Shown here piece after piece: positions 18,675 to 27,091 of a DNA stretch of 64,000 nucleotides; the stretch's first letter is position 1, and each line of letters begins with the position of its first letter. The stretch comes from an uncultured delta proteobacterium (GTDB lineage Bacteria; Desulfobacterota; Desulfovibrionia; Desulfovibrionales; Desulfovibrionaceae), in assembly GCA_903843965.1 (NCBI GenBank), contig CAIMRY010000015.1, forward strand, positions 1-64,000, given 5' to 3'. The translations under genes and the position numbers were made by a program. The notes below the pieces were generated by a model, which did no database searches, was not told the DNA's origin, and was given only the letters and a program-made list of their open reading frames with translations.

Positions 18675-20027
18675 ATGCGTGAGAAGTTGTTTGGCACCGA
18701 CGGCCTGCGGGGCCGGGTGAACGAATACCCCATGACCCCGGACATCGCCCTCAAGCTGGGCATGGCCGTGGGGCAAAAGTTCCGCAACGGCGGACGCAAA
18801 CACACGGTCATCATCGGCAAGGACACCCGGCTTTCGGGCTATGTCTTCGAGACGGCGCTGACCTCCGGCCTGTGCGCCATCGGGCTCGATGTGTACCTGG
18901 TCGGCCCCATGCCCACCCCGGCCATCAGCTTTCTCACGCGGAACATGCGCGCGGACCTGGGCGTGGTCATCTCGGCCTCGCACAATCCCTTCCACGACAA
19001 CGGCATCAAGTTCTTCGACGCCGACGGCTTCAAGCTGGCCGACGAGCTGGAGAACGAGATCGCCGAGCTGACCCTGGCCGAGAACCCGGCCTGGGACTTC
19101 CCCGCGCCCGAACGCGTGGGCCGCGCCAAGCGCATGGTCGACAGCTGGGGCCGCTACATCGTGTACCTGAAGAACACCTTCCCGCGCGAGATGAACCTCA
19201 AGGGCTTGAAGATCGTGCTCGACTGCGCCCACGGCGCAGCCTATGGCGGCGCTCCGCTGGTCTTTGAGGAACTGGGGGCCGAGGTCGTGACCCTTGGCGT
19301 GAACCCCAACGGCGTGAACATCAACGAGGGCTGCGGATCGCTTTACCCGGAGGTGGTGGCGGCCAAGGTGCGCGAGGTCGGCGCGGACATCGGGCTGGCG
19401 CTCGACGGCGACGCCGACCGGCTCATCGTCTGCGACGAGCAGGGCAAGCTCCTCGACGGCGACCAGATCATGGCCCTGTGCGCCCAGGACATGCTGGAGC
19501 GCGGCGCGCTGCCCGGCGGCGCCCTGGTGGCCACGGTCATGAGCAACATGGCCCTGGAGATGTTCATGCACGACCAGGGCGGTCGGCTGCTGCGCACCCC
19601 GGTGGGCGACCGCTACGTGGTCGAGGCCATGCGCCGCGAGGGCGCCATGCTCGGCGGCGAGCAGTCCGGGCATCTCATTTTCATGGAGAACTCGACGACG
19701 GGCGATGGCACGCTGGCGGCTTTGCAGCTGCTGCGCATCATGTGCCAGAAGAACCTGCCGCTCTCGCTTTTGGCGCACCTGATCGAGCCCTTTCCCCAGG
19801 TCATGGTCAACGTGAAGCTCTCGCGCAAGGTGCCCTTCGAGGATCTGCCCGAGGTGGGCCGGGCCGTGGCCGCCGTGGAGGCCGCCCTGGCCGGACGGGG
19901 CCGCGTGCTGCTGCGCTATTCCGGCACCGAGCCCAAGGCCCGGGTCATGGTCGAGGGCGAGGACATTTCCCGCGTGCAGCAGTATGCCGCAGACATCGCG
20001 GCGGTGCTGGAGCGCTCTCTGCGCTAG
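18675..20027 (+). CDS. glmM: Phosphoglucosamine mutase
   Basis: A 450-residue enzyme interconverting glucosamine-6-P and glucosamine-1-P for UDP-GlcNAc synthesis. It begins [13 protein letters not shown], has the phosphoserine loop ISASHNP with the serine at position 102 (the number expected for GlmM), the metal loop DGDADR and the C-terminal [12 protein letters not shown]. The ATG at 18675 is chosen because it gives Ser102 and a GGGG ribosome site 10 nt upstream; an ATG at 18666 is too close to that site. GlmM is the third partner of CdaA and YbbR, and its product feeds both peptidoglycan and the amino-sugar polymers of this window. Confidence 0.96.
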   Translation: MREKLFGTDGLRGRVNEYPMTPDIALKLGMAVGQKFRNGGRKHTVIIGKDTRLSGYVFETALTSGLCAIGLDVYLVGPMPTPAISFLTRNMRADLGVVISASHNPFHDNGIKFFDADGFKLADELENEIAELTLAENPAWDFPAPERVGRAKRMVDSWGRYIVYLKNTFPREMNLKGLKIVLDCAHGAAYGGAPLVFEELGAEVVTLGVNPNGVNINEGCGSLYPEVVAAKVREVGADIGLALDGDADRLIVCDEQGKLLDGDQIMALCAQDMLERGALPGGALVATVMSNMALEMFMHDQGGRLLRTPVGDRYVVEAMRREGAMLGGEQSGHLIFMENSTTGDGTLAALQLLRIMCQKNLPLSLLAHLIEPFPQVMVNVKLSRKVPFEDLPEVGRAVAAVEAALAGRGRVLLRYSGTEPKARVMVEGEDISRVQQYAADIAAVLERSLR

Positions 20028-20056
20028 TGCGCGGCAGCAATACCGAGGAGGACGTT

Positions 20057-20932
20057 ATGGACGTGCGCAAGGTCGTCATCCCGGTGGCAGGTTGGGGCAC
20101 CCGCTCGCTTCCGGCCACCAAGAACATCCCCAAGGAGATGCTGCCCATCTTCAAGAAGCCGGTGGTCCAGTACGTGGTCGAGGAGGCCCAGGCTGCGGGC
20201 ATCGACACCGTGGTGCTGGTCACCAGCCAGAACAAGACCATCATCGAGGACCACTTCGACCACAACCTGACCCTGGAGAACCTGCTGGAGCGCAAGGGCA
20301 AGACCGCGCTTTTGCAGGAGGTGCGCGCCGTGGCCGAGATGGTCGACATCATCGCCGTGCGCCAGAAGGTCCAGCTGGGCCTGGGCCACGCGGTGCTCTG
20401 CGCACGAGAGGTGGTCAAGAACGAGCCCTTTGCGGTCATGGTCGGCGACGACCTGATGTTCGGCAAGGAGCCTGGCATCAAGCAGCTGCTCGACGTGGCC
20501 AAGACCGAGAACATGGCCGTGGTCGGCGTCATCGAGGTGCCGGAGAACAAGGTCGACCGCTACGGCATCATCCAGGGCGAGGAGTACATGTCCGGCGTGT
20601 ACCGCGTGCGCAACCTGGTGGAGAAGCCCGCCCTGGGCACGGCCCCCTCGCGCCTGGCCATCGTGGGCCGCTACGTCCTGGTGCCGGAGATCTTCAAGTA
20701 CCTGGAGAAGCTCGAACCCGGCGTGGGCGGGGAGCTGCAGCTCACCGACGCCCTGCAGGGCCTGGCCAACGAGAACCGCCTGCTGGCCGTGAAGCTGCGC
20801 GGCCAGCGTTTCGACGCCGGGGACTGGGTGGAGTACCTCACGGCCAACATCTACTTCGCCCTGCACGACGAGGACCTGCACGACGACCTCGTGCGCCGCA
20901 TCCAGGAGCTCGTGCCCTGCAAGGGCAAATAG
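20057..20932 (+). CDS. galU: UTP-glucose-1-phosphate uridylyltransferase
   Basis: A 291-residue nucleotidyltransferase making UDP-glucose. The start KVVIPVAGWGTRSLPATKNIPKEMLP is the GalU signature region, followed by PVVQYVVEEA and a VGDDLM metal-binding stretch. GGAGG lies 5 nt before the ATG at 20057. It is 29 nt after glmM and probably in the same transcript. UDP-glucose serves glycolipid and exopolysaccharide synthesis. Confidence 0.96.
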   Translation: MDVRKVVIPVAGWGTRSLPATKNIPKEMLPIFKKPVVQYVVEEAQAAGIDTVVLVTSQNKTIIEDHFDHNLTLENLLERKGKTALLQEVRAVAEMVDIIAVRQKVQLGLGHAVLCAREVVKNEPFAVMVGDDLMFGKEPGIKQLLDVAKTENMAVVGVIEVPENKVDRYGIIQGEEYMSGVYRVRNLVEKPALGTAPSRLAIVGRYVLVPEIFKYLEKLEPGVGGELQLTDALQGLANENRLLAVKLRGQRFDAGDWVEYLTANIYFALHDEDLHDDLVRRIQELVPCKGK

Positions 20933-20954
20933 GCCCCGCAGCGCACTTTTGCCC

Positions 20955-23351
20955 ATGACTGCTCCCTGGCAAGTCTTTCTGGCCAGCCCGCCCTACGCGG
21001 CCCTGACCTATCTCTGCCCGGACTGGTTCCCGGAGCCGCAGCCCGGCCTGCGCGTGCTGGCCCCGCTGGGGCGCTCCTTGCGCGTGGGCATCTTGCAGGA
21101 GCCGACCAAGGCCCCGCCTGAGGGCGTGGCCCTGAAGCCCCTGGTCTGGCCCCTGGAGCACGAGCCCGTGCTCGACCCCGGCACGCTCGACCTGGTGCGC
21201 GAGCTTTCGGCCCGGCACATGGCCCATCCGGGCCGGGTGCTGGAGCTGATCCTGCCGCGCGGCCTGCGCTCGTCCAGCGCGGTCTTTTCCGTGGAGCACC
21301 CTGATTTTCCCGCCAGCCTGAGCCCCAAGACCCTGCAGGCCCTGCCGCCGGAGCGCCTGGCCGTGCTGGCCGGACTCTGGGCCGGGGGCCGCATGCGCGT
21401 GCGCCTGGCCCCGCGCAGACGCGACGAGGAACTCTTCGTCATGCTCGCGGCAGACCCGCCCTGGGGCGTGCGGCCCAACGCCGTGAACCAGATCCGCCTC
21501 TTGGAGCGCCTGTTCGAGTCCGGGGCCATGAGCCTCGGGGCCGTGCGTGCGGTCTACGGCGATTCCGGCATCCAGGCCATGAAGCGCCTGGCCCAGGCAG
21601 GCATCGTGCGCCTGGGCGAGCCGCTGGACGCGATGGACGCCTCCGACAACCCGGACGAGATCCCGGCCTGCATCCCCTTGCCGGGGGAACAGCAGCCGGA
21701 AGGCGACGGCCCAGGCCTGACAGCCACCCCGGAGCAGCAGGCCGCCCTGGACGAGCTTGTGCCCGCGCTGGCGTCCGCTTCGGCGCGCATGGCGCTGATG
21801 CACGGGGTCACGGGCAGCGGCAAGACCCATGTCTACCTGGAGCTGGCCCGACGCTGCCTGGAGTCGGGCCGCTCGGCGCTGCTTCTGGCCCCGGAGGTGG
21901 CCCTGGCCTGCCATTTGTGGCGGCAAGCCAAAGCGGCTCTGCCGGATGCCGAGGCCTATTTCTCCCACGGCTACCAGAGCCCGCGCCGCCGCGAAAAGAC
22001 CTTCGCGCACATTGCCGCGGCCGGCAGCATGAACAGAGGCCCGGTGCTCGTGGTGGGAACGCGCTCGGCCCTGTTTCTGCCCATCCGCGACCTGGGGCTC
22101 ATCGTGCTCGACGAGGAGCACGACGAATCCTACAAGCAGGAGGAGCGCCTGGCCTACCACGCCAAGGAGCTGGCCTATTCGCGCATCCAGCGCTCTGGCG
22201 GCCTGCTTGTGCTGGGCTCGGCCACGCCGGACGTCAAGACCTTCCACGCCGGGCAAAGCGGCCAGCTGCCGGTGCACACCCTGGCCAACCGCGTGGGCAG
22301 CCGGGCCATGCCCGAGGTGCGGCTGGTGGACATCGCGGGGCTGAAAAATCCGGACGAGCCCTTTGCCCCGGAGACGCTGGCCGCCATCCAGACCGCGCTG
22401 GCCGCCGGGGAGCAGATCATCGTCATGCTCAACCGGCGCGGCTACGCCCCGGTGATGTACTGCATGGCCTGCGAGGAGGTGGTCCAGTGCCCGGACTGCC
22501 AGGTGGGCCTGACCTACCACAAGCTGCGCGAGCGGCTGGTCTGCCACTACTGCGGCCTGACCTACCCCTACCCCATGCCCTGCGGCAAATGCGGCGGCGT
22601 GACCTTCGTGCCCATGGGCGAGGGCACGGAGCGGCTGGAGGAATATTTCCTGCGCACCCTGGGGCACGAGGTCGCGGTGCTGCGCATGGACCGCGACAGC
22701 GCCCGCCGCCAGGAGCGGATGGAGGAGATCTTGCGCCGCTTCCGCGAGGGCGAGGCCCAGGTGCTGGTGGGCACCCAGATGCTCAGCAAGGGCCACCACT
22801 TTCCCGGCGTGACCCTGGTCGTGGTGGCCAATGCGGACATGGGCCTGTACCTGCCGGACTACCGCGCGGCGGAGCGCACCTACCAACTGCTCGTCCAGGT
22901 CTCTGGCCGGGCCGGGCGCGGCGACAAGCCGGGCCGCGTGCTGGTGCAGACGAGAAACCCGGCGCACCCCTTCTGGGACTTCGTGCTCCGGGCCGACTAC
23001 CAGGGCTTTTACACCCGGGAGATCCAGAGCCGCCAGCGCTTCCGCTACCCGCCCTTCACCCGGCTGGCGCTGCTGCGCCTGTCCTGCCCGGCGGGCCAGG
23101 AGCACCTGCACGAGGCCATGCAGGCCTTTGCCAAGGCCCTGCGCGCGCTCGCCAAACCTCTGGGCGTGGACGCGCTCGGCCCCGCGCCAGCGCCCATGGC
23201 CCAGCTGCGCGGGCGCAAGCGCTTCAACTGCCTGCTCAAATGCCAGGACTGGCAGCCCATACGCACCTTGTACCTGGCCCTTTCCCGCGCGGACGCAGCG
23301 CCCGTGGGCTTTCGCCTGGAGCTGGACCTGGACCCGGTGAACATGCTGTGA
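20955..23351 (+). CDS. priA: PriA, replication-restart helicase
   Basis: A 798-residue superfamily 2 helicase that reloads the replisome at stalled forks. An N-terminal DNA-binding domain precedes Walker A GVTGSGKT (from residue ~284), the DEEH box (LDEEHDESYKQE) and a zinc region with four CxxC-type pairs (CMAC, CPDC, CHYC, CGKC). Helicase motifs GTQMLSKGHHF and QVSGRAGRG follow. The ATG at 20955 is preferred over a TTG at 20949. Length is slightly above the family norm. It begins 22 nt after galU. Confidence 0.96.
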   Translation: MTAPWQVFLASPPYAALTYLCPDWFPEPQPGLRVLAPLGRSLRVGILQEPTKAPPEGVALKPLVWPLEHEPVLDPGTLDLVRELSARHMAHPGRVLELILPRGLRSSSAVFSVEHPDFPASLSPKTLQALPPERLAVLAGLWAGGRMRVRLAPRRRDEELFVMLAADPPWGVRPNAVNQIRLLERLFESGAMSLGAVRAVYGDSGIQAMKRLAQAGIVRLGEPLDAMDASDNPDEIPACIPLPGEQQPEGDGPGLTATPEQQAALDELVPALASASARMALMHGVTGSGKTHVYLELARRCLESGRSALLLAPEVALACHLWRQAKAALPDAEAYFSHGYQSPRRREKTFAHIAAAGSMNRGPVLVVGTRSALFLPIRDLGLIVLDEEHDESYKQEERLAYHAKELAYSRIQRSGGLLVLGSATPDVKTFHAGQSGQLPVHTLANRVGSRAMPEVRLVDIAGLKNPDEPFAPETLAAIQTALAAGEQIIVMLNRRGYAPVMYCMACEEVVQCPDCQVGLTYHKLRERLVCHYCGLTYPYPMPCGKCGGVTFVPMGEGTERLEEYFLRTLGHEVAVLRMDRDSARRQERMEEILRRFREGEAQVLVGTQMLSKGHHFPGVTLVVVANADMGLYLPDYRAAERTYQLLVQVSGRAGRGDKPGRVLVQTRNPAHPFWDFVLRADYQGFYTREIQSRQRFRYPPFTRLALLRLSCPAGQEHLHEAMQAFAKALRALAKPLGVDALGPAPAPMAQLRGRKRFNCLLKCQDWQPIRTLYLALSRADAAPVGFRLELDLDPVNML

Positions 23352-23413
23352 GGGATTTGCGGTCGCGGGGTTCGGGCGGCGGTCCACAGACCCTCGACAA
23401 GAAGGCCCCGCGC

Positions 23414-23971
23414 ATGTATCAAACCCCAATGAGCCGCACCATCCGTCCGCGCGCCTCGCTTGTGCGCACCCTCTTCTTCTCCGCTGGAATCCTTGTGTTT
23501 GTTCTTGCGCCCCAGGCCGGGCTGGCGGAACAGAAGATCGGCTTCGTCAACCCGCAGCGCGTGGTCAACGAGACGCGCCTGGGCCAGACGGCCAAGGCCG
23601 ACCTGGCGCGCTACGTGGCCGAGAAGGACCGCCTGGCCAAGGAGAGCGCCGCTCAGGTCGCGGCCCTGCGCAAGGAGGCCGAGGCTCCCGGCCTTTCGGC
23701 CCCGGACCGGGGTCGGCGCGAGGACCTGCTGCGCCGCAAGGCCGCCCAGCACGAGCAGCTGCTGGCCGAAAACGCGCGCGACGTCAAGGCCGAGGAGACC
23801 CGGCTGCTGCAGTACGTCATGCGCCGGGCCGAGGCCGTGCTCGAAGACCTGGGCAAAAAGGGCGGCTACGCCATCATCTTCACTGACCCCGCAGCCGTGG
23901 GCTATGTGGACAAGGCCTCGGTGGACCTGACCGAGCGCGTGGCCCACGAGCTCGACGGGCGCAGCAAATAG
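23414..23971 (+). CDS. OmpH/Skp-like periplasmic chaperone
   Basis: A protein of about 185 residues with a signal peptide (TLFFSAGILVFVLAPQAGLA) followed by EQKIGFVNPQRVVNET, the usual Skp/OmpH start of the mature chain, and a long charged coiled-coil (about 50-140). Skp holds unfolded outer-membrane proteins in the periplasm. ATG candidates are 23414 and 23429; neither has a clear ribosome site. The SH3 gene follows with a 2-nt gap. This is not the usual bamA-skp-lpxD setting, so a diverged paralogue is possible. Confidence 0.8.
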   Translation: MYQTPMSRTIRPRASLVRTLFFSAGILVFVLAPQAGLAEQKIGFVNPQRVVNETRLGQTAKADLARYVAEKDRLAKESAAQVAALRKEAEAPGLSAPDRGRREDLLRRKAAQHEQLLAENARDVKAEETRLLQYVMRRAEAVLEDLGKKGGYAIIFTDPAAVGYVDKASVDLTERVAHELDGRSK

Positions 23972-23973
23972 CC

Positions 23974-25047
23974 ATGCGCACCCCCGCACTGTGTCTTGTG
24001 GCGGGCCTGCTGGCCCTGGCCTGCGCCGCCACCGGCCTGGCCAAGGCTTCGGGCGCTGGTCCGGGCTGGGGCCGCGTGGTCACGGTGCACGGCGAGGTGC
24101 CCGTGCGCGAAAGCCCGGCGCCGGACGCCCTGCAGGTGCGCCTGCTCAAGGACGGCCAGAAGGTGCGCGTGGACTTTGTGGACGAGGGCTGGGCTGCGGT
24201 GTTCGACCCGCAGGAGCCTGTCCGCGCCGAGACCCGCGCCGAGGGCTACGTGCGCCTGTCGGAGCTGCGCTCCGGTGGGGATGCGTCCCTGCTGCGTTCC
24301 AGAACCTCCGCGAAGCTTGAGAAATCCGCGAAATTTGAGAAGTCCGGGAAGCCTGAGGGGTTCGAGCTGGCCGAAGCCTTGGCCAAGGGCAGGAAAAAGG
24401 AGGCCAAAAAGGCCCAGCCAGCGCAGTCCTTTGGCGAGATACGCGTGGCCGACCGCCAGATGGCCGTGCGCGCCGGGCGCGACAAGGACTCGGATTTCTT
24501 GCGCCTGCTCAACGCCGGGCAGCGCGTGCGCGTGGACATGCAGGCGGACGGCTGGTTCGCCGTGTTCGCCCCGGACGAGACGGTGCGCGACCTTTCGCGC
24601 GCCTGGGGCTACGGGCGCGACAAGTATCTGGTGCCGGAGAAGGCCTACGCGGGCCACCCCCTGCCGGAGCCTGCGGAAGCCCCGGCCAAGGAAGCCCCGG
24701 CCAAGTCCGGGCAGAAGCCCGGCGCAGCGGCTGCTGCGACTGCTGCGGGCGGCGACGCCGTGAGCTACTCCGTGCTGGCGCGACAGGTGGACCGTCTGCG
24801 GCCCCTGGCCCCGGTGGTGCTGCGGGTGCGCCTCGACATGCCCGCGCCGCCCGCAGCCGAAATTTTGCGCAAGGTCGTGCGCGAGATATGGAAGGCCGAA
24901 CGGCGCAAGAACGAGGACCTCCAGGTGGAGGTGCTCCTGCCGGGCATGGACCAGAACGGCCTGGCCTTTGCCGTGGCCCGCTTTTACGAAGACGGCAGGC
25001 TCAAGGAGTTCTGGTGGCGCGAGGTGCTGCTGCGCACCAAACGCTAG
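23974..25047 (+). CDS. Secreted protein with two SH3-like domains, function unknown
   Basis: A 357-residue exported protein (signal LCLVAGLLALACAATGLA). It has two copies of a bacterial SH3-like unit: one at about residues 33-98 (VHGEVPVRESPAP...GYVRLSEL) and one at about 150-220 (RVADRQMAVRAGRDKD...KYLVPE). They are joined by a Lys/Glu-rich linker with short duplications and followed by an Ala/Pro linker (EAPAKEAPAKSG). The last ~100 residues (from DAVSYSVLARQV) are unlike anything I recognise. SH3-like domains often bind peptidoglycan. It is coupled to the Skp-like gene, suggesting an envelope role. No catalytic motif is seen. Confidence 0.72.
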   Translation: MRTPALCLVAGLLALACAATGLAKASGAGPGWGRVVTVHGEVPVRESPAPDALQVRLLKDGQKVRVDFVDEGWAAVFDPQEPVRAETRAEGYVRLSELRSGGDASLLRSRTSAKLEKSAKFEKSGKPEGFELAEALAKGRKKEAKKAQPAQSFGEIRVADRQMAVRAGRDKDSDFLRLLNAGQRVRVDMQADGWFAVFAPDETVRDLSRAWGYGRDKYLVPEKAYAGHPLPEPAEAPAKEAPAKSGQKPGAAAAATAAGGDAVSYSVLARQVDRLRPLAPVVLRVRLDMPAPPAAEILRKVVREIWKAERRKNEDLQVEVLLPGMDQNGLAFAVARFYEDGRLKEFWWREVLLRTKR

Positions 25048-25074
25048 TCGGCGCTGGCCCTTTCCCAACGCCGG

Positions 25075-25119
25075 AAAAAAGCGAAAGGGCCGCGGATCAC
25101 TCTGCGGCCCCTTTGCTTT
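25075..25119. terminator. Bidirectional intrinsic terminator
   Basis: A 10-bp hairpin (AAAGGGCCGC / GCGGCCCCTTT, one bulge) is flanked by an A run at 25075-25080 and a T-rich tail. It lies between the converging SH3 gene and zinc-ribbon gene and can serve both. Confidence 0.75.
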
Positions 25120-25135
25120 GGCGCGGGTTCGGCGG

Positions 25136-25564
25136 CTACTTCATGAACAGCGGGATGGGCGGTCGGGGCACGGCTGCGGGGAAGGCCCGGCGGGTGGCGG
25201 TCTCCTTCACGGCCTTGGTGTCCACGAAGACGTTGCCGCAGCACTGGCACTTCCAGTGGCGCTGCTGCTTCTGCAGGCGCATCAAGAGGCCGTCGCGGTC
25301 GTAGCAGAGCTGGCAGTAGGGCCCCTTGTGGCGCAGGTCGTCCGTGAGCCAGTACTTCTGGCCGTCGAACTCCATGCACTCGGCCATGTCCAGCACCTGG
25401 GCAACCTCGATGATCTGGTTCTTCAGGGCATCGTTCTCCTCAACCAGGGAGATGTATTCGTCCTGCAGGGCCTTGAGCAGTTCCCTGGCCTCGTCGTCCC
25501 GGCCCTCGGTGATGAGCTGGTGGATGCGGCCGAATCCCGTGGCGTGGAGCAGTTTCTTCGACAT
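25136..25564 (-). CDS. Zinc-ribbon protein with coiled coil, unknown function
   Basis: A 142-residue protein beginning MSKKLLHATGFGRIHQL. An N-terminal helical part (about 1-60, coiled-coil-like: EARELLKALQDEYISLVEEN) precedes a zinc ribbon with cysteine pairs CQLC (about residue 82) and CQCC (about 105). I do not recognise a family. The ATG at 25564 is preceded by AGGGAG at good spacing and is preferred to an upstream ATG at 25597. Upstream lies a 600-bp leader region containing two structured repeats and a small hairpin, so regulated expression is possible. Confidence 0.7.
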   Translation of the reverse strand: MSKKLLHATGFGRIHQLITEGRDDEARELLKALQDEYISLVEENDALKNQIIEVAQVLDMAECMEFDGQKYWLTDDLRHKGPYCQLCYDRDGLLMRLQKQQRHWKCQCCGNVFVDTKAVKETATRRAFPAAVPRPPIPLFMK

Positions 25565-25616
25565 GGGGCACTCCCTATGCGTTTGAGTCGTTGACACCCC
25601 TCTTATCGGCCCACCA

Positions 25617-25633
25617 ATGCCCTATCTTTAGGG
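25617..25633 (-). other. Small hairpin in the leader of the zinc-ribbon gene
   Basis: GCCCT-aaagat-AGGGC on the minus strand, about 55 nt before the zinc-ribbon start. It has no T tail. Function unknown. Confidence 0.35.
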
Positions 25634-25645
25634 CGCTGGCGGTTA

Positions 25646-25885
25646 TTGGACAGGGCAACCGAGTGTAAAGAAACAGGCTTGAACCTTTCGACCCCGGCCC
25701 GTGGTGTGCGGAACCTCCGTCCAACCAGGCCGTACACGCCGTCCACCAACGGCAAGACCAAACGGTTATCCAGACGGCGCAGCATTGGCCGGGCCTGCGC
25801 CTTGGCCTGCCCGAAAACGGAAGAGCCAGTGAGTCGCCCCGCTGGCTCCATGCGTACACGCTGTACGGGAATCACTTCGTCTTAC
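25646..25885 (-). repeat. Structured repeat, copy B
   Basis: The second unit, in minus-strand order, of a tandem pair of diverged repeats of about 230 bp. Shared features are AGTGATTCC at the start, a hairpin GAGCCAGCG/CACTGGCTC followed by TTCCGTTTT, then GCAGGCC, then a perfect 7-bp hairpin GGCGCAG/CTGCGCC with a GCCCGGCC-containing loop. Reading frames through the unit do not correspond between copies, so it is probably not coding. Confidence 0.6.
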
Positions 25886-26115
25886 ACGATAAACCGGCAG
25901 TCAGCCGAGCCGGAATGGGGGACACCCTCGCGCAAGCCACACCCGGCGGGCCGCGATCCCGAGCCCCAACGGCGGGACCGGGCGCTTCAGCCAGAAGGCG
26001 CAGCAAGGGCCGGGCCTGCGCCGTGGCCTGCCGGTACGCAAAAGAAAAAGCCAGCGAGTCGCCCCGCTGGCCGCACAAGTGCTGTCATCACTGGAATCAC
26101 TCGATGTTACAACGT
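25886..26115 (-). repeat. Structured repeat, copy A
   Basis: The first unit of the pair, in minus-strand order. It has the same order of elements as copy B: AGTGATTCC, a hairpin GCCAGCG/CGCTGGC followed by TTTTTCTTTT (terminator-like), GCAGGCC, and hairpin GGCGCAG/CTGCGCC. The first stem is shifted by compensating changes relative to copy B, which argues for a conserved RNA or DNA fold. It lies between the M48 protease stop and copy B. Confidence 0.6.
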
Positions 26116-26133
26116 GTTCCGCCCGCGAGCCAG

Positions 26134-26165
26134 GTCAACCGCGAGCCGGGTCAACCGTGGGCCGG
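26134..26165. repeat. 16-bp tandem duplication downstream of the M48 gene
   Basis: Two copies, differing at one base, of CGGTTGACC(C/T)GGCTCG on the minus strand, 37 nt after the M48 stop codon. Confidence 0.75.
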
Positions 26166-26202
26166 ATTCACGGCGCAGCGAACAGCGTCGCGCACCTGCG
26201 CC

Positions 26203-27081
26203 CTAACGGGCCTGGGCCTTGAAGCGGTCGGCCAAGACGGCCAGTTTGGCCGCGTCCGGGTACTTGCGCATCTGGGCCTGGTTCTTGGCGATGCGCGAGG
26301 TCAGCGGCGGGTGCGTGGAGAACCACGAGCCCTTCTTGTCCGGCGAGCTGGCCTCGATGCGCTTGAGCTCCAGCAGGACCTCCATCAGGCCCGCCGGGTT
26401 GTAGCCCGTGCGGTACGTCGTCTCCATGGCCGAGGCGTCGGCCTCGTACTCCATGTTCTGGTCCAGGCCCTTGTCGAAGAGCGTGTTCTGCAGGTCGCCG
26501 ATCATGCTCTCGAACTGCGCGCCCTTGTCGCCCTTCATGGTGGCGGCGGTGATCTGCCCCACGCCGGAGAAGAACTGCGAGCGCTGGATGCTTTTCAGCG
26601 CATGGCGCAGGGCCACGTGCCCCACCTCGTGGGCCAGGATGCCCGCCAGCTGCGCCTCGGTCTGCACGGTCTGCACCAGCGCGGAGGTGACGAAGATGAT
26701 GCCGCCGGGGCAGGCGAAGGCGTTCTGCACCGGGCTGTCCAGCACCACGAAGCGGTATGGGATGTCGGGCCGGGGGGAGTTCATGGCCACGGACAGGCCC
26801 ACGAGGTTCACGTAGTGCTGCAGCTTCTGGTTGTCCACGGGCATGCCGTAGCGGCGCAGGCCTTCCACGGCCAGTCGCTCGCCGATGGTCCGCTCGGACT
26901 TGTAGTCCATCTGCTGTGAGCTGCTGAGTACGCTCTGCGCGCCGGAGAGCATCTTGCGCTCCTTGGAGCTGGGATCCAGGAGGTTGTCCAGGAACCCGGC
27001 GGCGGCCAGGGCGGGCAGGGCGATGAACACGGCCAGGACGAGGTATGTCAGCGGGGCGGTGAGGATGCGTTTGGCGGACAT
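26203..27081 (-). CDS. M48-family zinc metalloprotease, exported
   Basis: A 292-residue protein with an N-terminal signal or anchor (LTYLVLAVFIALPALAAAG) and a peptidase M48 domain. The zinc motif is HEVGH (in GILAHEVGHVALRHAL), with the third-ligand region MEYEADASAM and the substrate-strand sequence NAFACPGGIIFVTSAL. Such Ste24/BepA/LoiP-like proteases work in the periplasm in envelope quality control. The ATG at 27081 has AGGAG 8 nt upstream and opens into the signal peptide. It follows the SH3 gene by 10 nt, so the two form an operon. Confidence 0.9.
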   Translation of the reverse strand: MSAKRILTAPLTYLVLAVFIALPALAAAGFLDNLLDPSSKERKMLSGAQSVLSSSQQMDYKSERTIGERLAVEGLRRYGMPVDNQKLQHYVNLVGLSVAMNSPRPDIPYRFVVLDSPVQNAFACPGGIIFVTSALVQTVQTEAQLAGILAHEVGHVALRHALKSIQRSQFFSGVGQITAATMKGDKGAQFESMIGDLQNTLFDKGLDQNMEYEADASAMETTYRTGYNPAGLMEVLLELKRIEASSPDKKGSWFSTHPPLTSRIAKNQAQMRKYPDAAKLAVLADRFKAQAR

Positions 27082-27091
27082 GTCGGGACTC

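Noticed and set aside
25603-26078. Two minus-strand frames inside the structured repeats (RGDSLAF... and QAKAQARP...)
   Set aside because: The corresponding stretches of the two copies lie in different frames, so conservation is at the nucleotide level; treated as non-coding repeats.
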